NCBI GenBank assembly: GCA_034189725.1
Contig: JAXHUK010000051.1
Coordinates: 1 to 18,963, forward strand
Reading direction: 5' to 3'
Source of the DNA: JAXHUK01 sp034189725
GTDB lineage: Bacteria > Chloroflexota > Dehalococcoidia > SZUA-161
Length of the DNA: 18,963 nt
Shown here: positions 1-6,415 of the stretch, piece by piece
Layout: every line of letters starts with the position of its first letter
Position numbering within the stretch: position 1 is the stretch's first letter
Program-made: the position numbers and the translations under genes
Notes under the pieces: model-generated
The model's database searches: none
Told to the model about the DNA's origin: nothing
The model's input: only the letters and a program-made list of their open reading frames with translations

Positions 1-357
1 ATCATAGGGAGAACAACGCTCCCGGCGATGGCAGGTCAAACAATCATTGGGATGCCTGGAGAGAATGAGCTTTAACAGATTCAACCGTATATTCTGGAGC
101 AAAGGCGTATTGGTCTGAACGACCATTCCCTGAGCAACAGGTGTTGCACAGGAAAGCCGAGGTGTGGTGTCCCCAGCTATTTCAACAGCGCAGAGGCGAC
201 AGGCTCTGTCGGGCTCCACTTCGGGCAGTGGCCTCAAATCGGGGTAATCACAGAGAGCAGGAATGTATATCCCGGCCGACCTGGCCGCCTCAAGTATAAC
301 CGTTCCCTCTTCGACCCTGATTTCCTGGCCATCGATTGTTAGTGTAATCTCTTTCAC
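1..357 (-). CDS. NuoG-like iron-sulfur oxidoreductase, N-terminal fragment (cut by window edge)
   Basis: Only the first 119 residues are present; the frame is still open at position 1. Residues 1-80 form a plant-type [2Fe-2S] ferredoxin fold with Cys36, Cys53, Cys56 and Cys70. Residues 100-115 begin the NuoG-type His-Cys cluster motif (His102, Cys106, Cys109, Cys115). It is a paralog of the protein at 720-2936, sharing the opening TIDGQE, the AGIYIP-x-LCD segment and RRERCSP. The spacing between the first two cluster cysteines is longer here (16 versus 10 residues). Such N-termini occur on NuoG, NAD-linked formate dehydrogenase and hydrogenase subunits, and GltD fusions; the cut prevents choosing among them. 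The start is GTG at 357, because the ATG just upstream runs straight into a stop. The purine run GGGGGGGA lies 2 nt before it. It is probably cytoplasmic and moves electrons between NAD(P)H and a partner. Confidence 0.85.
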   Translation of the reverse strand, partial: MKEITLTIDGQEIRVEEGTVILEAARSAGIYIPALCDYPDLRPLPEVEPDRACRLCAVEIAGDTTPRLSCATPVAQGMVVQTNTPLLQNIRLNLLKLILSRHPNDCLTCHRRERCSPYD

Positions 358-414
358 ATTTCCCCCCCGTTGTTATCGATCACAGTATCATCAGATGGTA
401 TGTAAACTGTATAT

Positions 415-446
415 AAAAAAAAGGAACGTATGGCTATACGCTTCCT
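415..446 (-). terminator. Intrinsic terminator inside the leader of the left-edge gene (candidate attenuator)
   Basis: Read on the minus strand, GGAA then CGTAT (445-442 and 440-436) pairs with ATACG then TTCC (431-423). There is one bulged G at 441 and an AGCC loop, and eight T residues follow (422-415). This is a textbook rho-independent terminator, but it lies between the promoter at 504-532 and the GTG start at 357. It therefore sits in the 5' leader, not at a gene end. The stop codon of a 16-codon leader frame falls in its loop. Confidence 0.75.
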
Positions 447-484
447 CTGACCTGTGGTAATACTATGTAACTGCAAACTCGCAT
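434..484 (-). CDS. Putative leader peptide, 16 aa
   Basis: On the minus strand an ATG at 484 opens a frame reading MRVCSYIVLPQVRGSV and ends at TAG (436-434). GGTGAGG, a plausible ribosome binding site, lies 10 nt upstream (501-495). The frame covers the 5' arm of the terminator hairpin and stops in its loop, so a translating ribosome would prevent the hairpin from forming. Codon content shows no run of a single amino acid, so a classical amino-acid-sensing attenuator is not evident. It may be chance; the support is its position and the similar arrangement at 5146-5229. Confidence 0.4.
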   Translation of the reverse strand: MRVCSYIVLPQVRGSV

Positions 485-503
485 TTAGTACCGACCTCAC
501 CTT

Positions 504-532
504 AGTATACTGAGGAACATGGTATTTTTCAA
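504..532 (-). promoter_or_regulatory. Sigma70-type promoter of the left-edge gene
   Basis: Minus-strand TTGAAA (532-527), a 17-nt spacer and TATACT (509-504) match the consensus in 5/6 and 5/6 positions. Transcription would start near 497 and give a leader of about 140 nt before the GTG at 357. GGTGAGGT lies 2 nt past the -10 box. Confidence 0.65.
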
Positions 533-649
533 GATTCACCGGACACTTTAGACAACGTTATGACAAATAGAGCTTTTGGAATTATAAGGGAAAGGGCTAA
601 AATCTGCAGGGCATGCTACGCTACACCCACCATACGTCAACCAACAGTA

Positions 650-673
650 AGGGCGAACCCTCAGGTTCGCCCT
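650..673. terminator. Hairpin downstream of the NuoG/GltD-like gene
   Basis: A ten-pair perfect stem (650-659 with 664-673) with a CTCA loop lies about 50 nt past the end of the minus-strand gene at 720. Neither flank has a strong T run: ATATAT follows on the plus strand and CTTACTGTTG on the minus. It may act as a weak terminator or as a 3' mRNA-protecting stem. Confidence 0.5.
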
Positions 674-686
674 ATATATCATTTAC

Positions 687-722
687 TAGTAGCGAGCATC
701 CGAGATGCTCGAGACACTACTA
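687..722. repeat. Inverted repeat overlapping the stop codon of the 738-aa gene
   Basis: CGAGCAT (693-699) pairs with ATGCTCG (705-711) around a 5-nt loop. An outer stem TAGTAG (687-692) and CTACTA (717-722) extends it, with five unpaired bases (712-716). The outer arm contains the stop codon of the minus-strand gene. Followed by the stem at 650-673, it makes a tandem 3'-end structure that probably defines the transcript end. Confidence 0.45.
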
Positions 723-2936
723 TGCTTCAGCCACCTCTAGTGGCGGCTCGACCTTTTTCACTACCGGTGCCAATGGCGGTCGGGTAATCTTCAATCTAAG
801 ATCGCACCTGAGACAACGCCCCGCCTCATCATGAGCTTGATCGCCAGATAGACAAGGCTTGGCTTCGGTAAATCCTTTAAGCCGCTCCTCCAGCGGGATG
901 AGATGCGTCTCGATCCTCTTTCGATCGGCGAACGGCGGACCATCGTCCTTATCCAAATTCAGGCTGGCTTCCTCCACCGGCGCCAGCACTTCCTTGATGA
1001 TTCCATCACCGCCGAGATACTTATCAATCGCGCTCGCCGCCTGGCGGGCGCCAGCGATAGCTTCAATGACCGAGGCTGCTCCCGTAACGGCATCACCAGC
1101 AGCGAACACACCGGGCTTGCTGGTCTCCATGGTCTTTTTGTTCACCTGTATAGTGTTGCCTCTACCTATTTTAATGCCGAACTCATCGGAAATTAACGGC
1201 GCCTGGCCAATGGCTGCAATGATGTTATCGAATTCCGTCGCGTACTCGCTCCCCTTAATAGGAACAGGCCGCCGCCTGCCGCTGGCATCGGGCTCGCCCA
1301 ACTCCATCTTTATGCACTCTAAACTCAATTTACCATTGCTCTGCGTTATCTTTGAGGGCGCCGCCAGGAATACCATCTGCACACCCTCATCCAGAGAATC
1401 AATGATTTCCTCAGGATCAGCCGGCATCTCAGCACGGGTACGGCGATAAACCATAACCACCTCTTTCGCCCCTACTCGCAACGAAACGCGTGCCGCATCC
1501 ATGGCAGCATTTCCCCCACCGATGATCGCTACTTTGCCCTTGATATCGACCTTTCGTCCCAGGTTTGCCTCCCTGAGGAATGTAGCCCCGTCCATAACAC
1601 CAGGTAGCTCTTCGCCATCAACACCGATCTTCATGCCTTCATGAGCCCCTATTCCAACAAAGACAGCGTCATAGCCCTCTTTCAAAAGGCTATCTACGGA
1701 TTCCACTCTGGTGTTTGTCCTGATTTCAACACCCGCATCACGAATGATGTCGATCTCGCCGCCGAGAATGTCCCGCGGGAGACGATACTCAGGGATACCC
1801 ACCCTCATCATACCACCAGCCTCGGGTAACGCCTCATACACTACTACCTTATGCCCCGCCTTTGCCAGGTAGAAGCCTGCGGTTAGACCAGCAGGGCCAG
1901 CCCCTACCACCGCCACCTTTTTCCCGGTGCTTGCGGACTTCCGGGAGCCCTTCTTCCACTGATCGTCACCCATGTCAGCGGCTACCCGCTTGAGGTCCTT
2001 AATTCCAATAGAGTCGCTCAAGGCATCACGACGACAGGCCTGCTCACATGGATGGATACAAACCCGTCCCAGGGAACCAGGAAACGGAACTTTCTCCCTG
2101 ACTACTGCCAGCGCCTCTCCATACTTCCCTTCCTTCACGTAGTTCACATACCTCGGTATATCAATATGGGCAGGACACGCATCGCTGCAAGGAACGATGT
2201 AGCCTTCGCGATTCTTAACAATCTTCGTGAGCGGCATCTTGTCAACTATAGCACCCGTGGGGCAAACCTCAACGCAGGCAAAACAGAATTTGCACCCGGA
2301 ATCGCCTACCGAACCGCCCTTAACAGTATCGACACGCGTAGGATTCTCCTCATTATCGAAAGCATATACCCCGATGCCCCTCACATCGCGGCACACTCGA
2401 ACACAGCGCCCGCAGAGCACACAGAGTTCATAGTTACGTTCATAGAACGGATTGTCTCGCAATACCGTGTATCCTTTGGGATTATATGCAAGATCAGGTT
2501 CGATACCAACGTAATCTACCAGCCTCTGAAACTCACAGAATCCGTTCTTCGGACATATCAGGCAGTGCTGGTCGACAGCTACAGTGCGGAGGCAGACATC
2601 AAAGGGACTGCAACGTTCTCTGCGCCAGCATTCAAGGCACGCGTGGGGATGTTCACTGAGAATCTTCCCCAGCGCTTCACGGCGGCGCACTTGCAGTTCC
2701 GCTGAATCAGTGGTTACGACCATACCCTGAGCTACTTCCGTCTTACATGCCAGAGGATAATCTGCCGTCCCCACGATGCTTACCACACACATGTTGCACT
2801 GGCCAACTGGAGTAAGGTCAGGGTGATCACAAAGGAATGGTATATATATACCCGCATCCTGTGCAGCTCGTAGTACGGTTTTCCCTGACTCAGTCCTCAC
2901 TTCCTGCCCATCGATAGTTATCGTAATCTCAGCCAT
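720..2936 (-). CDS. NuoG-N / ferredoxin / GltD-like FAD-dependent NAD(P)H oxidoreductase, 738 aa
   Basis: This multidomain soluble oxidoreductase probably passes electrons between NAD(P)H and iron-sulfur partners. Residues 1-80: [2Fe-2S] domain (Cys36, 47, 50, 64). Residues 96-134: NuoG-type His96/Cys100/Cys103/Cys109 and a further Cys set (115, 125, 128, 134). Residues 172-225: two [4Fe-4S] motifs (Cys172/175/178/182 and 215/218/221/225). Residues 250-301: the GltD N-terminal cluster region (Cys250, 254, 293, 297, 301). FAD-binding GAGPAG is at 345-350, NAD(P)-binding GGGNAA at 473-478, followed by YRRTRAEMP, and the second FAD motif GVFAAGDAVTG is near 600. A C-terminal tail has EAGRCLRCD. 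The family resembles NfnB, the glutamate synthase small subunit and SfrB-type proteins, extended by a NuoG-like N-terminus. The ATG at 2936 is preceded by AGGAG 13 nt upstream, a long spacing. No catalytic partner subunit lies beside it on this strand within the window. Confidence 0.88.
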   Translation of the reverse strand: MAEITITIDGQEVRTESGKTVLRAAQDAGIYIPFLCDHPDLTPVGQCNMCVVSIVGTADYPLACKTEVAQGMVVTTDSAELQVRRREALGKILSEHPHACLECWRRERCSPFDVCLRTVAVDQHCLICPKNGFCEFQRLVDYVGIEPDLAYNPKGYTVLRDNPFYERNYELCVLCGRCVRVCRDVRGIGVYAFDNEENPTRVDTVKGGSVGDSGCKFCFACVEVCPTGAIVDKMPLTKIVKNREGYIVPCSDACPAHIDIPRYVNYVKEGKYGEALAVVREKVPFPGSLGRVCIHPCEQACRRDALSDSIGIKDLKRVAADMGDDQWKKGSRKSASTGKKVAVVGAGPAGLTAGFYLAKAGHKVVVYEALPEAGGMMRVGIPEYRLPRDILGGEIDIIRDAGVEIRTNTRVESVDSLLKEGYDAVFVGIGAHEGMKIGVDGEELPGVMDGATFLREANLGRKVDIKGKVAIIGGGNAAMDAARVSLRVGAKEVVMVYRRTRAEMPADPEEIIDSLDEGVQMVFLAAPSKITQSNGKLSLECIKMELGEPDASGRRRPVPIKGSEYATEFDNIIAAIGQAPLISDEFGIKIGRGNTIQVNKKTMETSKPGVFAAGDAVTGAASVIEAIAGARQAASAIDKYLGGDGIIKEVLAPVEEASLNLDKDDGPPFADRKRIETHLIPLEERLKGFTEAKPCLSGDQAHDEAGRCLRCDLRLKITRPPLAPVVKKVEPPLEVAEA

Positions 2937-2993
2937 TGATATCTATACACTCCTCTCCAGATTCTTGCGTTGATTTAAGAACTCGCAATAGCC

Positions 2994-3023
2994 TGTATAT
3001 CAAGATATTCGTCTCGGAGACAA
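2994..3023 (-). promoter_or_regulatory. Possible proximal promoter of the 738-aa gene
   Basis: On the minus strand, TTGTCT (3023-3018), an 18-nt spacer and TATACA (2999-2994) lie about 60 nt before the ATG at 2936. It is weaker than the distal candidate at 3073-3101. Confidence 0.3.
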
Positions 3024-3072
3024 ACGTTTACAACAAGCTTCTACATAAACCAGACAAAAAAATGCCCACCCT

Positions 3073-3101
3073 ATTGTAGCTTAAGGGATTCTCCAGGTCA
3101 A
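3073..3101 (-). promoter_or_regulatory. Sigma70-type promoter of the 738-aa gene
   Basis: On the minus strand, TTGACC (3101-3096), a 17-nt spacer and TACAAT (3078-3073) each match the consensus in 5/6 positions. The predicted start near 3066 gives a leader of about 130 nt. That leader holds small stems (GTCTC/GAGAC near 3011-3021) but no stem followed by a T run, unlike the leaders of the left-edge gene and the hdr operon. Confidence 0.55.
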
Positions 3102-3197
3102 CGTATTTTTCATCTATTACTGAAATTGATACAGGCCTCAAAGCTATTATATATTGAAAAAGAGTATGATATTACTATCGCAGTACAGCGGTTGAGG

Positions 3198-3226
3198 TTG
3201 ACAGAAAAATTTCAAGAGAATATACT
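3198..3226 (+). promoter_or_regulatory. Near-perfect sigma70-type promoter upstream of the PHP gene
   Basis: TTGACA (3198-3203), exactly 17 nt, then TATACT (3221-3226): 6/6 and 5/6 matches. It points toward the PHP gene at 3522, with a predicted start near 3233 and a long leader of about 290 nt. Confidence 0.65.
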
Positions 3227-3521
3227 CCTCTTTGGTAAGTTGTACAGGCGTTGATCGCTGAATCCGTCCTGTCAACACACGGAAGCAGCGACACAGGCTT
3301 GTGATATTTCAAAACAGAAGGCAAAGTTGATTACATCTACGGGAAGGGAAGACCACACCTCTATCCTCGTTAATCCCTTGAAATATACAATCAAGCAACG
3401 CAACACAGCCCTTGAGCCAGCGCAGAAGCTATGCTTGAGAGTTGTGTTATTTTTTGATCACAGCAACGATAGCACAAACTCAATTCGGACCGTTGCATCA
3501 ATGCTGAATCCTGCACTATAA

Positions 3522-4127
3522 ATGCTATACATTAAAGCCGATTTTCACATTCACGCCATAGGCGAGAGCAATTTCGTCTCAAACACAGTACGTCTGGTTG
3601 AAGATACCATTCAGACAGCACTACAGGTAGGACTGAACTGCGTGGCTATCACAGACCATAACGACATACAGCCGGGACTCTATGCCCAGCAGTTCGCGTT
3701 GGACAATATGTTGCCTATAACCGTCATTCCCGGATGTGAAATTAACACCGAGGAAGCTCACCTTTTAGCCCTCAACGTGTACTCTCAAATACCTACCAAC
3801 AAAACATTTGCCGAGACCATTAACATAGTTCATTCATTGGGAGGGTTGGCGATAGCCCCACACCCTGATTATGATAAACTCGTAAATGGCCTCCCCCTCG
3901 ACGGATTTGAATGGTATAACGGCTTCTGTGGGTCATTTGAGTATGACGACATTCCCCTTGCTCGACTCGGGGGGAGCGATGCACATGCACCCATAGAGTT
4001 ATCGAGAGACTCCTGCTGGACTCTGGTTGAGACCGAGGACCTCTCTGTTGATGCTATTCTGAACGCAATCAAAAAGAAAAGAACAATGCCAATAATGGGG
4101 AGAGGCTGGGAATACCGGCGGCGATAG
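3522..4127 (+). CDS. PHP-domain metal-dependent phosphoesterase, 201 aa
   Basis: The sequence carries the four PHP metal-binding motifs: His9-x-His11 near the start (DFHIH), Asp45-His46-Asn47, Glu73 in the GCE motif, His114 in APHPD, and Asp153-x-His155 in GGSDAH. The PHP superfamily includes histidinol phosphatase, polymerase-associated exonucleases and TrpH/YciV-like nucleotide phosphatases. At 201 residues this is a minimal stand-alone domain closest to the short TrpH-like group, so a cytoplasmic phosphatase or small nuclease is likely but the substrate is unknown. ATG at 3522 directly follows an in-frame TAA (3519-3521), so it cannot start further upstream; no good ribosome binding site is visible. 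The metallophosphoesterase gene begins 69 bp downstream on the same strand, so the two are probably co-transcribed. Translation may be weak given the missing Shine-Dalgarno sequence. Confidence 0.85.
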   Translation: MLYIKADFHIHAIGESNFVSNTVRLVEDTIQTALQVGLNCVAITDHNDIQPGLYAQQFALDNMLPITVIPGCEINTEEAHLLALNVYSQIPTNKTFAETINIVHSLGGLAIAPHPDYDKLVNGLPLDGFEWYNGFCGSFEYDDIPLARLGGSDAHAPIELSRDSCWTLVETEDLSVDAILNAIKKKRTMPIMGRGWEYRRR

Positions 4128-4196
4128 TATCGGAGAGCATGTCACCTCGGTACAGTAGTGATATCGCTTTTCAGTTCGAATATGGTGGTTGTATAA

Positions 4197-4946
4197 TTGA
4201 CAGCAATCCCTCCAAAAGGAAATCAACTTCGGATACTCCATACATCAGATGTCCACGTTGGCGAAGGGGATTCTGGAAGACCGGAATACCTGGAGAGCCA
4301 TTCACCCCAGAGCCTGAAGGCTGTAGTAAACCTGGCAATTAAAGTTAACGCAGACATGGTGATATTTGCAGGGGACCTGTTTGAATGGAACTCCGTTAGC
4401 CCTCACATAGTCAGGTTTACAAAGGAACAAATATGCCGGCTACAGGTACCAGCGATCATTCTTCCGGGGAATCACGACTGCCTGGATTCAAATTCCATAT
4501 ATCATAAGATTGATTTCTTCGAAGACGCTCCACATGTGCATATATTCAGACAACAGGACGGTGAGACCTTCTCGTTCCCGCACCTCGATGTCGCAGTCTG
4601 GGGAAGGCCAATATATTCATACGAGATTGATTTCCAACCACTGTCCAGTATCCCCGCGCGAGGCCAGGAAAAGTGGCATATCGCCGTTGCCCACGGCTTT
4701 TATGTCAAACCAGAGCCCGATACGTTCTTCAATGTTCGGATGTCCTGGCAAATAAGCCAGGACGATATTATCACGTCCGAGCGAGACTACATCGCCCTGG
4801 GCCATGCAGAAGGTTTCGCCTGCGTGTGCAATGACCCCGTTAAAGCCTACTATTCTGGTTCACCATCAACCACAGGTGCCGCACTTATCGTGGATTTCGT
4901 CGATGGAATAGGGGCTCAGGTACTATCCTGTCCCCTGTATGGCTAG
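4197..4946 (+). CDS. Calcineurin-like metallophosphoesterase (SbcD/YkuE-like), 249 aa
   Basis: Metallophosphoesterase motifs appear in order: SDVH (Asp18, His20), GDLFE (Asp60), GNHD (Asn92, His93, Asp94), AHG (His166) and GHAEG (His203). The overall order resembles the nuclease domain of SbcD/Mre11-type DNA exonucleases and related phosphodiesterases. The last motif, normally GHxH, has Glu205 where the second metal-binding His is expected, which may change metal loading or activity. No coiled-coil partner such as SbcC is encoded nearby, and the SbcD C-terminal cap is absent. The start is TTG at 4197, immediately after in-frame TAA (4194-4196); GGTGG lies about 10 nt upstream, and no ATG or GTG precedes the first motif in frame. 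It is likely co-expressed with the PHP gene, giving a pair of unrelated metal-dependent phosphoesterases. Function is inferred from family only. Confidence 0.82.
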   Translation: MTAIPPKGNQLRILHTSDVHVGEGDSGRPEYLESHSPQSLKAVVNLAIKVNADMVIFAGDLFEWNSVSPHIVRFTKEQICRLQVPAIILPGNHDCLDSNSIYHKIDFFEDAPHVHIFRQQDGETFSFPHLDVAVWGRPIYSYEIDFQPLSSIPARGQEKWHIAVAHGFYVKPEPDTFFNVRMSWQISQDDIITSERDYIALGHAEGFACVCNDPVKAYYSGSPSTTGAALIVDFVDGIGAQVLSCPLYG

Positions 4947-5109
4947 CCAGATTAGCCAAGACAGAGGTTAGATGCGGACCAGGATACCCACTGCAAACCA
5001 CGACATAGTCTCATAGCGTAATCATATCACCTGTGTGGCATTCATCATCGCTGAACATTCATAAGCTCATCACTATGGACAACAAGCCATCTTTTTTACA
5101 CCGCAGGGG

Positions 5110-5138
5110 TTGCGACCCTCTAACAAAGATGGTATACT
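5110..5138 (+). promoter_or_regulatory. Promoter of the nine-gene hdr operon
   Basis: TTGCGA (5110-5115), a 17-nt spacer and TATACT (5133-5138) match the consensus in 4/6 and 5/6 positions. Predicted start is near 5145. A short GGGT/ACCC dyad (5107-5118) overlaps the -35 box and could bind a regulator. This is the closest promoter-like pair upstream of the first hdr gene; only 17 nt separate the leader terminator from the ATG, so no promoter can lie between them. Confidence 0.55.
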
Positions 5139-5161
5139 AACCGATGGTGAGGTTATAAAAC

Positions 5162-5182
5162 ATGACGGGTAAGATGAAATAG
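5162..5182 (+). CDS. Putative leader peptide of the hdr operon, 6 aa
   Basis: ATG at 5162 opens a frame reading MTGKMK and ending at TAG (5180-5182). GGTGAGG (5146-5152) lies 9 nt upstream as a plausible ribosome binding site. The stop is 8 nt before the terminator stem, so a ribosome paused there would be expected to cover the base of the 5' arm. It is very short and may be chance; the matching layout at 434-501 is the main support. Confidence 0.35.
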   Translation: MTGKMK

Positions 5183-5190
5183 TCTCGCAG

Positions 5191-5229
5191 AAACCTGGCG
5201 GAATTTATATATTTCGCCAGGTTTTTTTT
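5191..5229 (+). terminator. Strong intrinsic terminator in the hdr operon leader (candidate attenuator)
   Basis: AAACCTGGCG (5191-5200) pairs with CGCCAGGTTT (5215-5224). A G-U pair and three further pairs extend it to 14 pairs around a TTATAT loop. Eight T residues run from 5222 to 5229. It ends 17 nt before the ATG of the first hdr gene and lies after the promoter, so operon transcription must pass through it. It could also end readthrough from the phosphoesterase genes, but that does not remove its effect on the operon. Confidence 0.85.
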
Positions 5230-5235
5230 GGATTG

Positions 5236-5244
5236 AAGGAGAGG
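5236..5244 (+). promoter_or_regulatory. Ribosome binding site of the first hdr gene
   Basis: AAGGAGAGG lies just after the T run of the leader terminator and just before ATG 5247. The tight packing means a ribosome bound here and the terminator structure are immediate neighbours. Confidence 0.7.
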
Positions 5245-5246
5245 AT

Positions 5247-6398
5247 ATGGTACAAGCAGTAACTCCTTATCAAGAAGCAGTTGATATCGTCAAAGAGGCA
5301 GGAGGTGAGGCATTTAAGCTCTGCTACCAGTGCGGGCTTTGCAGCGGCACCTGTCCCTGGAATCTGGTAAGGAGCTTCATCGTCCGTCGGCTGATGCATG
5401 AGACCCAGTTGGGAGTGGTTGACTTTGAGGACGAGGACATATGGCTTTGCGCTACTTGCAATGCGTGTGTTTCGGTATGTCCCCGTGGCGTTGAAATAAT
5501 AGATGTTATGAAATCGCTGCGCAACGTCGTAGCCGAGGTCGGGGCAGCAAAGGTCCCTGATTCCCTGCGCATCACGACCAAGACTATCTCGGCCGCAGGC
5601 AATCCCCAGGGCGAAGACCGCGAGAAGCGAGGGGAGTGGGCAGAAAACGCCGGGGTAAAACCCTTCACCCAGGACAGCGAGCTACTGTATTTTTCCTGCT
5701 GCGTCCCCGCCTATGATCCCAAAGTGCGAAGAATAGCTCTGGCCACATCCAGCATTCTCCAGAATGTTGGTGTGACCTTCGGCATACTGGGAGCCAAGGA
5801 AAGTTGCTGCGGCGAGAGTGTGCGTAAGGCAGGAAATGAGACCATATTCCAGGGCCTGGCTGAAGACAATATCAAGGCATTCGAGGAGAGCGGTGTTAAA
5901 AAGATATTGGTGAGCTCACCTCATTGCTATCACACATTTAAGAACGAATACCCAGAGCTTGGTGGCAACTTTGAAGTCGTTCACTCCACACAGTATCTGG
6001 CGGAACTTATCAGAGACGGCAAGCTAAAGTTTTCCAAGGAGATCAATAAAAAGGTCGCATACCATGATCCCTGTTACCTTGGACGTCACAACAATATATA
6101 TGACGAGCCTCGCGAGGTATTGAAGAGCATCCCCGGGCTGGAGTTAATCGAGTTGCCAGATAACCGGGAGCAAGCCCTCTGCTGTGGTGGTGGTGGTGGA
6201 AGAATCTGGATGGAAACCAAGAAAGAGGAAAGATTCTCCGACATCAGACTGGAGCAAGCCCTTGAAGTGGGGGCGGACATTTTAGTTATTGCGTGCCCCT
6301 ATTGCATGCTCAACTTCGACGATAGCGTTCTCACTATGGGTAAAAGCGACGTTATTGAGATTAAAGACATCACAGAGTTGGTTCAGGAAGCGATCTAG
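5247..6398 (+). CDS. HdrCB-1: fused HdrC/HdrB-type (HdrD-like) iron-sulfur subunit, 383 aa
   Basis: An N-terminal HdrC-like ferredoxin part carries two [4Fe-4S] motifs (Cys26/29/32/36 and Cys68/71/74/78). Two CCG (cysteine-rich, DUF224) domains follow, as in HdrB. The first has Cys151/152, Cys187-Cys188 and Cys227, with Ser224 replacing the first Cys of the terminal CxxC pair. The second is complete (Cys276, Cys312-Cys313, Cys350, Cys353). In heterodisulfide reductase these domains bind non-cubane [4Fe-4S] clusters that reduce a disulfide; the HdrC part wires them to HdrA. This organism need not use CoM-S-S-CoB, so the acceptor is unknown. It is the first gene of the operon, with a strong ribosome binding site and HdrA-1 17 bp downstream, and is likely the terminal electron-accepting subunit of the first Hdr module. 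Cytoplasmic; no signal or membrane segment. Confidence 0.9.
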   Translation: MVQAVTPYQEAVDIVKEAGGEAFKLCYQCGLCSGTCPWNLVRSFIVRRLMHETQLGVVDFEDEDIWLCATCNACVSVCPRGVEIIDVMKSLRNVVAEVGAAKVPDSLRITTKTISAAGNPQGEDREKRGEWAENAGVKPFTQDSELLYFSCCVPAYDPKVRRIALATSSILQNVGVTFGILGAKESCCGESVRKAGNETIFQGLAEDNIKAFEESGVKKILVSSPHCYHTFKNEYPELGGNFEVVHSTQYLAELIRDGKLKFSKEINKKVAYHDPCYLGRHNNIYDEPREVLKSIPGLELIELPDNREQALCCGGGGGRIWMETKKEERFSDIRLEQALEVGADILVIACPYCMLNFDDSVLTMGKSDVIEIKDITELVQEAI

Positions 6399-6415
6399 CA
6401 AATCGAGGAGTTCGT

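Larger units (their letters stand above)
2937..3521. other. Divergent intergenic region, 585 bp
   Basis: This lies between the minus-strand 738-aa gene and the plus-strand PHP gene. It holds promoters for both directions (separate entries). A second plus-strand candidate is TTGATA (3126-3131), an 18-nt spacer and TATATT (3150-3155). In the region transcribed before the PHP gene, AACACAGC (3402-3409) can pair with GTTGTGTT (3441-3448) ahead of six T residues (3450-3455). The loop of about 31 nt makes it a weak terminator candidate. No convincing protein gene was seen. Confidence 0.5.

Noticed and set aside
2052..2705. Long plus-strand open frame opposite the NuoG/GltD-like gene
   Set aside because: Its antisense partner has clear domains and cluster motifs across the same span; the frame has no family resemblance and is a codon shadow.
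3402..3455. Stem AACACAGC/GTTGTGTT followed by six T residues upstream of the PHP gene
   Set aside because: The loop is about 31 nt and the stem is A/T-rich with a G-U pair, so it is much weaker than the two leader terminators; not called as a separate terminator.
3327..3521. A 64-codon open frame (TTG start) directly before the PHP gene, ending at the base before its ATG
   Set aside because: No recognisable domain, no ribosome binding site, and odd composition; the exact abutment with the next ATG is likely chance, though a leader frame cannot be excluded.
5107..5118. GGGT/ACCC dyad over the -35 box of the hdr promoter as a regulator operator
   Set aside because: Only four pairs with a four-base centre; too short to distinguish from chance without other copies.
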